Under the pieces are notes generated by a model. The model did not search any database. It was not told where the DNA came from and saw nothing but the letters and a program-made list of their open reading frames with translations. Made by a program: the position numbers and the translations under genes. Below are positions 1 through 6,876 of a DNA stretch of 64,000 nt, piece by piece (position 1 is the stretch's first letter; the number at the start of each line of letters is the position of its first letter). This stretch comes from CAXXOK01 sp963675655 (GTDB lineage Bacteria > Bacillota > Clostridia > Christensenellales > Aristaeellaceae), in NCBI GenBank assembly GCA_963675655.1, contig OY776489.1, positions 310,001-374,000 on the forward strand, given 5' to 3'.

Positions 1-438
1 CATCAAGCCCGCGACAGATGTAATGTTGACAATACGGCCCGCGCGTTTGCGCAGGAAGCCCGCCGATGTATGGCGGATTAGGTTGAACGCACCTTTTAGG
101 TTTACGGCGATCACGCTGTCAAAGTCCTCTTCGCTCATACGCATGCAGAGCTTATCTTTCGTGATGCCCGCGTTGTTAATCAGCAGATCGATGCCGCCAA
201 AATCAGCAGTCACCGCATCCACAAGTTCTTTGGTTGCAGTAAAATCCGCAACATTGCAGCGGTACGCCTTGGCTTTAACGCCAAGCGCCGTCAGCTGCGC
301 GAGCGTCTCGCCCGCCATTTGTTCGTTGCCAGCATAGGCAAACGCAACCGCCGCACCGTTTGCGGCCAGTTCCAAACAGATTGCGCGCCCAATACCGCGG
401 CTACCGCCGGTGACCAGCGCTGTTTTTCCCGTTAGCAT
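1..438 (-). CDS. fabG: 3-oxoacyl-[ACP] reductase FabG (3' end outside the window)
   Basis: NADPH-dependent reductase that turns 3-oxoacyl-ACP into 3-hydroxyacyl-ACP in the type II fatty-acid elongation cycle; cytosolic short-chain dehydrogenase. The visible 146 residues hold the Rossmann start (LVTGGSRGIGRA), the NNAGIT motif and the catalytic-Ser region (IVNITSVAG). The YxxxK catalytic pair lies beyond the window edge. The ATG at 438 overlaps the fabD stop by 7 nt, with the GGAGGG Shine-Dalgarno inside the fabD end, so translation is probably coupled. It is the last visible gene of the minus-strand fab operon. Family and context agree, so identification is firm although the gene is partial. 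Confidence 0.95.
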   Translation of the reverse strand, partial: MLTGKTALVTGGSRGIGRAICLELAANGAAVAFAYAGNEQMAGETLAQLTALGVKAKAYRCNVADFTATKELVDAVTADFGGIDLLINNAGITKDKLCMRMSEEDFDSVIAVNLKGAFNLIRHTSAGFLRKRAGRIVNITSVAGLM

Positions 439-1358
439 CGGCTGCCCTCCTTATACAGGGACAGGGTTTGCGTAAGCGAATCCGCATCCTCCACATTGGC
501 GATGCGCTCCGCGCCTCCAATTTTTGAGATCAGGCCGCTGAGCGTATGCCCTGCGCCAACCTCGATAAAATCTGTAAATCCATCGGCAATCATCCCCCGG
601 ATTAGCGTGGTCCACCGCACGGGATGATCCACCTGCTGCCCAAGCAGCGTAGCAGCGTCCTGCACGGTGTACAGCCCGCAAGTCGCATCGGCATACAGTG
701 GCCATTCCAGCTGTGCAAAGGACAAGCCTTTTGCATACTCAGCCAAGCCCTGCGCAGCATCCCGCATAAAGGGGCTATGGAAGCCTCCGCTTACCGCCAG
801 CGGCAGCGCACGGCCGCCAGCCGCCTTAACCGCCTGAGAAAAGGCAGGGATCGCATCGCTTTGTAGCGCACATACCACCTGACCGGGGCAATTGTAATTC
901 ACCGGATACGCACCATGCGCTTCGCAAAGTGTTTCCACTGCGTCGTCCGCCAGTTTCAGCACGGCCACCATGCCACCGGGATGGTCGGCTGCGCAGCGCT
1001 CCATCAACGCAGCCCGCTCCATCACCAGCGCAAAAGCCTGCGCAAAAGTAAGCATACCGCTTACCGGCAGTGCGGCAATTTCGCCGAGCGAAAACCCTGC
1101 CAGTCCAGCCGGCTGCACGCCGGCTTCCATCAACGCAGCCGCGCAGGCGTAATCCACCGCCATTAAGGCAGGCTGGGTGTTGATCGTCCGGCTAAGGTCT
1201 TCCTTCGTACCGGAAAAGCACAGTTCCAGCGTACCGGGACGCAGCGCTTCCGCCTCGTCCAGCACGCGCTTGGCAGCGGGAGATGATTCGTACAGGCTTT
1301 TTCCCATACCGGCATACTGCGCGCCCTGACCGGCAAAAACGAATGCTATTTTACCCAT
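432..1358 (-). CDS. fabD: Malonyl-CoA:ACP transacylase FabD
   Basis: Moves malonyl groups from CoA to acyl carrier protein, providing the extender unit for fatty-acid synthesis. The 308-residue protein has the family length. It has the N-terminal FVFAGQGAQYAGMG loop, the GFSLGEIAAL nucleophile elbow (GxSxGE, catalytic Ser near residue 93) and the late GGFHSPFM motif with the catalytic His. Its start overlaps the 3' end of fabK by 13 nt and its stop overlaps fabG, as expected in a tightly packed fab operon. Confidence 0.97.
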   Translation of the reverse strand: MGKIAFVFAGQGAQYAGMGKSLYESSPAAKRVLDEAEALRPGTLELCFSGTKEDLSRTINTQPALMAVDYACAAALMEAGVQPAGLAGFSLGEIAALPVSGMLTFAQAFALVMERAALMERCAADHPGGMVAVLKLADDAVETLCEAHGAYPVNYNCPGQVVCALQSDAIPAFSQAVKAAGGRALPLAVSGGFHSPFMRDAAQGLAEYAKGLSFAQLEWPLYADATCGLYTVQDAATLLGQQVDHPVRWTTLIRGMIADGFTDFIEVGAGHTLSGLISKIGGAERIANVEDADSLTQTLSLYKEGSRC

Positions 1359-2293
1359 TTGCCAGCCCCCGTGAGCAGGCCTTCCGCCTGTGCAAACATC
1401 GGTTCAATAATATCCTTTGCAGGTTTAATTGCATGCACCATAGCAGCAGCCTGCCCGGCCAGAAAACAACCTTCATCCATATTGCCGTCCATCGCCGCTT
1501 TGCGCAGGGCGCCTACACCCAGCGCTTCCAGCTCCTCGTCAGAGGTGGAAGGGTTGTACTCTTTTTCCTGATACCCGCGCGTAAACGGATTTTTAATACT
1601 GCGCACCGCATGGCCAAGACGTTTACCCGTTACAACAGTATCAATATCCTTAGCGGCCAGCACCTTTTGCTTATAGTTATCGTGGATGGTGCATTCCTCG
1701 GCACACAGGAATACGGTGCCGCACTGCACGCCCACCGCACCCAGCATGAACGCCGCCGCAATTCCGCGACCATCGGCAATACCGCCCGCAGCAATGACGG
1801 GGATTTTCACCGCGTCCACCACCTGCGGAACCAGCGCCATAGTGCTCAGGTCGCCTACGTGACCGCCGCTTTCGCCGCCTTCGGCGATAACAGCAAAAGC
1901 GCCTGCGCGCTCCACCAGCTTCGCCACAGCAATGGAAGGCACAACCGGAATCACTTTAATCCCGGCAGCAATCCAGCTTTTCATGTAAGCTGTCGGCAAG
2001 CCCGCACCGGTGGTAACCACGGCGGGTTTTTCCTCCGTGCATACCTGCGCTACTTCCTTTACGTGCGGGGACATCAGCATAATGTTGACGCCAAAGGGTT
2101 TATCCGTCATGGTACGGCACAGCGTGATTTGTTTGCGCAGATATTCCGCATCCGCGTTCATCGCGGAAATAATACCAAGACCGCCTGCATTGGAAACCGC
2201 CGCCGCTAAGTACGCATCGGACACCCAGGCCATGCCACCTTGAAAGATGGGATAGCGCAGGCCGAGTTCTTCCACAAGCACTGAGTTCATCAT
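1346..2293 (-). CDS. fabK: Enoyl-[ACP] reductase II FabK (FMN-dependent)
   Basis: Flavin-dependent enoyl-ACP reductase for the last step of each elongation round; a triclosan-insensitive substitute for FabI, typical of clostridia and streptococci. The 315-residue TIM-barrel protein starts with a PIFQGGMAWV-type segment and has the GGESGGHVG motif and the GGIADGRG phosphate-binding motif of the nitronate monooxygenase/FabK family. No fabI-like gene is visible here. The ATG at 2293 overlaps the acpP stop in an ATGA arrangement. The position between acpP and fabD supports FabK over a stand-alone nitronate monooxygenase. Confidence 0.95.
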   Translation of the reverse strand: MMNSVLVEELGLRYPIFQGGMAWVSDAYLAAAVSNAGGLGIISAMNADAEYLRKQITLCRTMTDKPFGVNIMLMSPHVKEVAQVCTEEKPAVVTTGAGLPTAYMKSWIAAGIKVIPVVPSIAVAKLVERAGAFAVIAEGGESGGHVGDLSTMALVPQVVDAVKIPVIAAGGIADGRGIAAAFMLGAVGVQCGTVFLCAEECTIHDNYKQKVLAAKDIDTVVTGKRLGHAVRSIKNPFTRGYQEKEYNPSTSDEELEALGVGALRKAAMDGNMDEGCFLAGQAAAMVHAIKPAKDIIEPMFAQAEGLLTGAGKWVK

Positions 2294-2514
2294 TTCTTCT
2301 GCTCGTCCACCAGCGTTACGACGTCCTGCACGGTCTTCAGCGACGGGCTGATCTCAATTACAACGCCCAGTTCATCTTCCATGTTCATTACCAGTTCAGC
2401 TACATCCAGGCTATCCAGGCCCAGATCGGCAAAAGTCATTTCAGGCTTTACTTCGTTTACATCCAGGTCTTTGCTTTCCGCCAGCATTTTGGCAATGGTT
2501 TCAAATGTAGTCAT
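2290..2514 (-). CDS. acpP: Acyl carrier protein AcpP
   Basis: Small acidic carrier that holds growing acyl chains on a 4'-phosphopantetheine arm. The 74-residue helical protein has the attachment site LGLDSLDVAELVM (Ser near residue 35) and the acidic helix NMEDELGVVI. A clear GGAGG Shine-Dalgarno precedes the ATG. It lies between fabH and fabK in the operon, with 50 bp to fabH and an ATGA overlap to fabK. Confidence 0.97.
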   Translation of the reverse strand: MTTFETIAKMLAESKDLDVNEVKPEMTFADLGLDSLDVAELVMNMEDELGVVIEISPSLKTVQDVVTLVDEQKK

Positions 2515-2564
2515 TTTGTTTTCCTCCTATTAAGTCAGGTTGCCGTAGAATCGCGGCAAGCATT

Positions 2565-3515
2565 TTAGTACCGCAGCACAGCCGCCCCGGTGGTTAACCC
2601 TGCCCCGAAAGCGCTCAGTACCAGCGTTTGCCCCTTTTGGAGGCGACCGTCTTCCGTCATTTCGGACAGGAGTACGGGTATACACGCGGAGGAGGTGTTT
2701 CCGTGCGTCGTAATATTCACGGGAAACTTCTCCACGGGTTGCTTCAGGCGGGCGCAAACCGAATCCAGTATGCGACGGTTCGCCTGATGAAGCACATAGT
2801 AATCCACCGCCTCATCCGCCAGATCACATTGGGCGGTAACCGCCTGAATGTCCCTAAGCGAACGGGTAACGGCAAAGCGGAAGATTTCCTGACCGTTCAT
2901 TTTCAGGGGTTCTTCCTTAGGAATCCGGTCATCAAAGGGACAATTGCCACCCGATGGCCAAGCGTGCAGCGGTTCGGCATCGCCTTCCGTCGTCAGGCGG
3001 ATCGCCCGCAGATCATCGCCTGCTTCGCACAGCGCCGCTCCAGCCGCATCGCCAAACAGCACGCAGGTGCTGCGGTCCTTCCAGTCGGTAAAGCGGGATA
3101 CCTGCTCCGCACAGACGATGAGGATCCGTTTGGCGCGGCTCGCAACAAGCAGCGCATCGGCAACCTCCAGCGCGTAGATAAAGCCTGAGCAACCTGCGTT
3201 AATATCCAGGCCAGGGCACGTTGCGCCCATTTTTTGCTGTATCAGGCAAGCGGTGGCGGGAAAACTCATTTCGCCTCGTGTGGTGGAACAAAGGATAAAA
3301 TCCACATCTTCCGGCGTTAGGCCCGCGCGGTCCAGCGCCATTTGCGCTGCCTCCGCCCCAAGGCTGCTGAGTGTTTCGTCGCCCGTCATAATATGGCGGC
3401 TCTTAATTCCAGTATGGGTTTGAATCCATTCATCCGACGTGTCCAGAAAACCGGCCAATTCTTCATTGGTAACCGTTCTTTTCGGCAATGCATGCCCGAA
3501 GGAACGTATTTTCAT
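2565..3515 (-). CDS. fabH: 3-oxoacyl-[ACP] synthase III FabH
   Basis: Starts fatty-acid synthesis by condensing acetyl-CoA or a branched primer with malonyl-ACP. The 316-residue thiolase-fold protein has the full catalytic triad: Cys in DINAGCSGFIYAL, His in YYVLHQANRRI and Asn in THGNTSSA. Its ATG overlaps the fabT stop (ATGA), so regulator and first enzyme are co-transcribed and probably translationally coupled. Confidence 0.97.
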   Translation of the reverse strand: MKIRSFGHALPKRTVTNEELAGFLDTSDEWIQTHTGIKSRHIMTGDETLSSLGAEAAQMALDRAGLTPEDVDFILCSTTRGEMSFPATACLIQQKMGATCPGLDINAGCSGFIYALEVADALLVASRAKRILIVCAEQVSRFTDWKDRSTCVLFGDAAGAALCEAGDDLRAIRLTTEGDAEPLHAWPSGGNCPFDDRIPKEEPLKMNGQEIFRFAVTRSLRDIQAVTAQCDLADEAVDYYVLHQANRRILDSVCARLKQPVEKFPVNITTHGNTSSACIPVLLSEMTEDGRLQKGQTLVLSAFGAGLTTGAAVLRY

Positions 3516-4024
3516 TCGTTCACACTCTTTTCTGCCTGCCCGTCAGGCTCCTCTGCTTCGTCCTTTTTTGCCTGCTCCTCCAGCGCGCTCCTAAAAAAAG
3601 CATTCAGGGATTGCATCCCGTGGATCATCCCTTCTCTTTCCGCGGGCGTAAGGAGCTTTACAATGTTACGCACCATCTGCTCGTGAAAATAGCGGTGTGC
3701 GGCATTGACCTTTTTGCCTAAACGGGTCAGCGTAACGATAACACTGCGCCGATCCCGCGTAGACCGTGTTTTTTGTACAAATCCTTTGTGCGCCAGTTTG
3801 TTGATGGCTACCGTCACCGTTGGCGGGGTAAGCTCCATCCGCTGTGCCAGCTCGCATACCACCATGCCCTTATCCTTGTTTTCGCCAACGGCTTCCAACA
3901 AGTGCAATTCCCCGATGGTCAGATCCATACCACTGAAGGAATGGAGCATATCTTCCTCCAGCTTGCCGATATCACGGTACGTACTTACCAGCAAGCGGTT
4001 CAGCTCCCGGCTGAATTCGTCCAT
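3512..4024 (-). CDS. fabT: MarR-family regulator of the fab operon (FabT-like)
   Basis: Winged-helix MarR protein, first gene of the fab operon, so by position the FabT-type repressor of fatty-acid synthesis. The core has the recognition helix region (MELTPPTVTVAINKLAHKGF) and the wing (KTRSTRDRRSVIVTLTRLG). I place the start at the ATG at 4024 (170 aa): GGAGGAG lies 6 nt upstream of it, while an in-frame ATG at 4039 has no Shine-Dalgarno. The C-terminus carries a ~20-residue Glu/Lys/Asp-rich tail that is longer than usual for the family. A palindrome covering the predicted transcription start suggests autoregulation. The FabT assignment is inference from position. Confidence 0.85.
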   Translation of the reverse strand: MDEFSRELNRLLVSTYRDIGKLEEDMLHSFSGMDLTIGELHLLEAVGENKDKGMVVCELAQRMELTPPTVTVAINKLAHKGFVQKTRSTRDRRSVIVTLTRLGKKVNAAHRYFHEQMVRNIVKLLTPAEREGMIHGMQSLNAFFRSALEEQAKKDEAEEPDGQAEKSVNE

Positions 4025-4054
4025 GCGCCACTCCTCCATGCGTAATCTTATTCG

Positions 4055-4067
4055 TTAGACAAACTAA
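4055..4067 (-). promoter_or_regulatory. Candidate FabT operator
   Basis: TTAGACAAACTAA is an inverted repeat (TTAG, 5-nt spacer, CTAA) immediately downstream of the -10 box and over the expected transcription start of fabT. A bound regulator would block RNA polymerase. MarR-family sites are short palindromes of this kind. Binding by the adjacent regulator is inferred. Confidence 0.6.
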
Positions 4068-4094
4068 TTATATTGACCGGGACGCAATTGTCAA
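4067..4094 (-). promoter_or_regulatory. Promoter of the fab operon
   Basis: On the minus strand TTGACA (4089-4094) and TATAAT (4067-4072) are both perfect sigma-A consensus hexamers with a 16-bp spacer. The predicted start is near 4060, giving a leader of about 35 nt to the fabT ATG at 4024. Confidence 0.85.
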
Positions 4095-4243
4095 GCCCCG
4101 GGTGCTTCCCATCCACCACTGTATATAGTAGAAACCCATGTATTTATTGAGTTTTTCTACTTTATAGCAGTAAAAAATTTCTGTATCTGCGCTCTGGTGT
4201 TGTTGTTGCTCGAAACGTTGCTGCGCCCCTTAAAAAATTGTCC
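4095..4243. other. Intergenic region between the divergent fab operon and the TRIC-like gene
   Basis: No gene is visible. An 8-bp inverted repeat (AGTAGAAA at 4127-4134, TTTCTACT at 4154-4161) with a 19-nt AT-rich spacer is the only structure seen. Its role is unknown. Confidence 0.4.
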
Positions 4244-4272
4244 TTGCAAGCCTCTGCGGCTGGTGTTATGAT
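4244..4272 (+). promoter_or_regulatory. Promoter of the TRIC-like gene
   Basis: TTGCAA (4244-4249) and TATGAT (4267-4272) with a 17-bp spacer, 35 nt upstream of the ATG at 4308. A GAGAGGA Shine-Dalgarno lies between. Confidence 0.65.
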
Positions 4273-4307
4273 GCACTCGCAAACCAATACGGAAGAGAGG
4301 ACTTCGT

Positions 4308-4967
4308 ATGTTTGATCCGTTTTTACCGATAGAATTGCTGGGCGTCGTCGCCTTTGCGCTTTCCGGCGCAATGATCGCCATTCGCAAAGGGATGGATTTA
4401 TTCGGGGTGATCATCCTCGGGCTGACCACCGCAGTCGGCGGCGGTAGCCTGCGCGATATTGTGCTGGGCATTACCCCGCCCCAAATGCTGACGGACCCGA
4501 CTTTTGCATTGGTCGCCGTAGCCACCAGTATGCTCTTTTTCGTAATTCTCTACTTTTACCGCAATGAACCCCTGCCGAAAACGAAAAATCTGTATAAAAA
4601 GATACTCATCTATACAGATGCCGTTGGTTTAGGGGTATTTACCGTAAGCGGTGTTGATACCGCCGCGCATGCCTACCCGGAAGGCTCGGTATTTATGCTG
4701 CTGTTTGTAGCGCTGCTTACCGGTACGGGAGGCGGCATCATGCGCGATGTCATGGCCGGCGAAATGCCCAGCGTTTTGGTACGTCATATCTATGCGGTCG
4801 CCTCCTTGGTAGGCGCCGGGGTTTACCTGCTGCTGCGTAATGTTTTACCCTCGCTAACCGCAACAGTCATTTCAGCCGGAGTTACTGTACTGATACGGGG
4901 TTTGGCTTTCCACAATAAATGGAATTTCCCGCGTATTCTCCCGCTTATGAAGCCTCCGCAACCCTGA
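4308..4967 (+). CDS. Trimeric intracellular cation channel (TRIC/UPF0126) family membrane protein
   Basis: Integral membrane protein of 219 aa with about seven hydrophobic segments. It has the duplicated family signature: a glycine-rich GGGSLRDIVLG loop in the first half and GGGIMRDVMAG in the second half, each near charged residues. This is the bacterial TRIC/UPF0126 (YicG/YvgT) fold, whose studied members behave as cation channels. The physiological ion is not shown by the sequence. It has its own promoter and is transcribed alone, away from the fab operon. Confidence 0.9.
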   Translation: MFDPFLPIELLGVVAFALSGAMIAIRKGMDLFGVIILGLTTAVGGGSLRDIVLGITPPQMLTDPTFALVAVATSMLFFVILYFYRNEPLPKTKNLYKKILIYTDAVGLGVFTVSGVDTAAHAYPEGSVFMLLFVALLTGTGGGIMRDVMAGEMPSVLVRHIYAVASLVGAGVYLLLRNVLPSLTATVISAGVTVLIRGLAFHNKWNFPRILPLMKPPQP

Positions 4968-5233
4968 GGCTACCAAGTCATTCTATCTTGTACAAGCAAA
5001 ATCACTATACGCAAGACCTTCGTTTTATTGATACGCCCGCCAGCCCGTTAAAAAGTCCAAGAGGACGGAAAGTAAGGGAGACGGATAAGCTGTCTCGTTC
5101 GCAAGTGTTTCCCCGTACCATCCCGCATTTTTCAGCGCAGATTGAGCTTTTTGCGGCAAACGAAAACCCGAAGCATTCCGCTTCGGGTTTTTCCTGCAGG
5201 TATAGACTTTGCATGCCGGGCTAGCGGTGATTA
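4968..5233. other. Intergenic region between convergent genes
   Basis: No credible coding region. The right part holds the bidirectional terminator at 5163-5191. Nothing recognisable is seen in 4968-5160. Confidence 0.5.
5163..5191. terminator. Bidirectional intrinsic terminator
   Basis: A perfect 12-bp stem (AAAACCCGAAGC and its complement) with a 5-nt loop is flanked by A and T runs on both sides. It can therefore end the TRIC-like transcript on plus and the DUF4342-like pair on minus. Confidence 0.9.
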
Positions 5234-5563
5234 TTATTCCTTATCGTCGTTGTCGTTGGATTCAACGCTGTCCTTAACGTGCTCTACAACGTTTTTCACA
5301 TTGTCGGCTGCGTCTTTCACAACGTGCTCAAAATTCTTGGCGAAGCCTTCCGCATTGCGCTGGATCGAGAACCGATACCCCATCGCCAGTGCAACGATCG
5401 CACCGATAACCACCAGCCACGGCGCGCACAGCAGCGCGATGATGCTGAAGAGAATCGACAGATTTAGGATGGTGCTTTCGCCCTTTTTAATCATAATACG
5501 CGTACGGTACAGTAAGCTGAACAAACCCGTTTTCCCATTGTTCGTATTCGTGTTGTTATCCAT
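5234..5563 (-). CDS. Small DUF4342-like membrane-associated protein, copy 2
   Basis: 109-aa protein of unknown function, start chosen at the ATG at 5563 behind a GCAGGAGGA Shine-Dalgarno. A polar Asn/Thr N-terminus is followed by a basic stretch (YRTRIMIKKGE), a hydrophobic segment with the phrase LCAPWLVVIGAIVAL, then a charged helical tail (KDAADNVKNVVEHVKDSVE). The basic-then-APWLVVIG arrangement resembles DUF4342 proteins of Gram-positive bacteria. The upstream neighbour at 5610-5903 is a clear paralogue, 46 bp away and in the same direction, so this looks like a tandem duplication expressed as one unit. The amphipathic tail could contact membrane or nucleic acid, but no function can be assigned. 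Confidence 0.75.
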   Translation of the reverse strand: MDNNTNTNNGKTGLFSLLYRTRIMIKKGESTILNLSILFSIIALLCAPWLVVIGAIVALAMGYRFSIQRNAEGFAKNFEHVVKDAADNVKNVVEHVKDSVESNDNDDKE

Positions 5564-5609
5564 GGTGTAATTCCTCCTGCTAATGTTGTGTGTAATACAG
5601 TCGTCTTGC

Positions 5610-5903
5610 TTATTCGTCTTTTGTAATGGTTCCAACGGCATGCTTCACGTTGCCAGCCGCGTTGCGGATGACATCGTCAAAGTTCTGTTCAAAACCCATC
5701 CCTTTGGTATCAATGGTGAAATGAGCGCCCGTTACCAATGCGGCTACCAAGCCAAACACTACCAGCCATGGCGCGAGCACCACCGCCATAATGCTAAACA
5801 GTATCGACAGGTTTACGATGGTTTGCCCATTTCTACATACTTTGAAGCGCGTACGGTATAGAATGCTCAGCAAGCGCTTATCACGGTTTCTTGTGCCCTC
5901 CAT
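5610..5903 (-). CDS. Small DUF4342-like membrane-associated protein, copy 1
   Basis: 97-aa paralogue of the next gene downstream. They share the block LLYRTR or ILYRTR, LNLSILFSI or VNLSILFSI, APWLVVxG, a short basic/polar strand and a tail with DAA(D/G)NVK. It has one hydrophobic hairpin-like region of about 40 residues and a C-terminal amphipathic segment. An AAGGAGGAA Shine-Dalgarno precedes the ATG. It is first in a two-gene unit. A palindrome at 5939-5957 lies about 40 nt upstream. Function unknown. Confidence 0.75.
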   Translation of the reverse strand: MEGTRNRDKRLLSILYRTRFKVCRNGQTIVNLSILFSIMAVVLAPWLVVFGLVAALVTGAHFTIDTKGMGFEQNFDDVIRNAAGNVKHAVGTITKDE

Positions 5904-5938
5904 GGTTTGGTTCCTCCTTGCGTTATCCGTTGTTCCCG

Positions 5939-5957
5939 GGTACGGATAAATCGTACC
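5939..5957 (-). promoter_or_regulatory. Palindrome upstream of the DUF4342-like pair
   Basis: GGTACG and CGTACC flank a 7-nt AT-rich centre, 36 nt upstream of the ATG at 5903. It overlaps a -10-like TACGAT on the minus strand, so it could be an operator. The regulator is unknown. Confidence 0.4.
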
Positions 5958-6068
5958 ATAAAAGCACAGTCACTGCTTGAGAAATCCTTGATGGTTTCAT
6001 GAGAATTCCATGAGAATTTGCCATATTTTTGCTTGTATAACCATGGGAAAACTACAACAGAAGGATGC

Positions 6069-6707
6069 TTAGCCGTTGACGGGCTTGGCTTTTTTAAGCC
6101 AGAGCCGAACACCGAAAAAGATAAGCGCCGCCCCAACCCCAACATTGAGTACCTGAATAACCACCGAGGGCACGCGGCCCGCAAACACACCGCCAAAAGC
6201 CGCAATCCCAGCCAGGAAAAGCGTGGTGGAGAGCACGCAGCCTGCGGCAAACAGCCATAGTTGCGTGCGTTCCCAATGATTTTCCATACTCTTTGCTGTA
6301 AACATACCGCCCCAGAAAAGAAGCGTAAGGGGGTTAGAAAGCGTAATCACCAACCCCTGTACAAAGCGGTTAGTCTCCTCCGCAACGGAAAAGAGTGAAA
6401 ATGATGGAATCAGCGGTTTCCCAAGCGCATTCATCGTCATATCCATGCCAAAGACTACCAGTACCAATCCGCCGACTATCGCCAGCCAACGCTGCGCTCT
6501 CGACTTGGATACCGCCGCCGTAGCGCCCAGCAATGCCAGCGATACATAAAAAGCGTCTACCAGCGTTACCGCCGCCACCAGCGGTATGGCAGGCCAGAAA
6601 CCCAGCGTTCCCGCGGTACTCAACACCAACAGGCATACCGGCCCAACTGCCAGTTGCAGCAGCATTCCAAAACGGACGCCCTGCCAAACCAGCGCAAGTG
6701 TGCCCAT
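6069..6707 (-). CDS. LysE/RhtB-family amino-acid exporter
   Basis: Inner-membrane exporter of 212 aa with about six transmembrane segments, of the LysE/RhtB superfamily that exports amino acids such as lysine, arginine, threonine or homoserine. The N-terminus has the family phrase GPVCLLVLSTAGTLGFW, and a later segment reads ITLSNPLTLLFWGGMF, the typical (N/S)P..L.FW element. The start at 6707 has AGGGGA at good spacing; the ATG at 6713 sits too close to that site. The substrate cannot be told from sequence. It is a single gene between pckA and the DUF4342-like pair. Confidence 0.85.
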   Translation of the reverse strand: MGTLALVWQGVRFGMLLQLAVGPVCLLVLSTAGTLGFWPAIPLVAAVTLVDAFYVSLALLGATAAVSKSRAQRWLAIVGGLVLVVFGMDMTMNALGKPLIPSFSLFSVAEETNRFVQGLVITLSNPLTLLFWGGMFTAKSMENHWERTQLWLFAAGCVLSTTLFLAGIAAFGGVFAGRVPSVVIQVLNVGVGAALIFFGVRLWLKKAKPVNG

Positions 6708-6818
6708 CGCCATTCCCCTAACTGCTTACTGTTTCATTCTGACTATCTTCTTTTAGTATTTTCGCGCTCACTGGCAATTAATCCTTGCTTTACTATTATA
6801 ACTTATCAACGAGAGAAT

Positions 6819-6852
6819 AAAAAAATGCCGCCCGGCGATGCAACCGGGCGGC
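6819..6852 (-). terminator. Intrinsic terminator of pckA
   Basis: On the minus strand a 9-bp GC-only stem (GCCGCCCGG) with an 8-nt loop is followed directly by a T run (A run 6819-6825 on plus), 25 nt after the pckA stop. Confidence 0.93.
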
Positions 6853-6876
6853 AGAGGGGGAAAGTGGTTATGGTAA

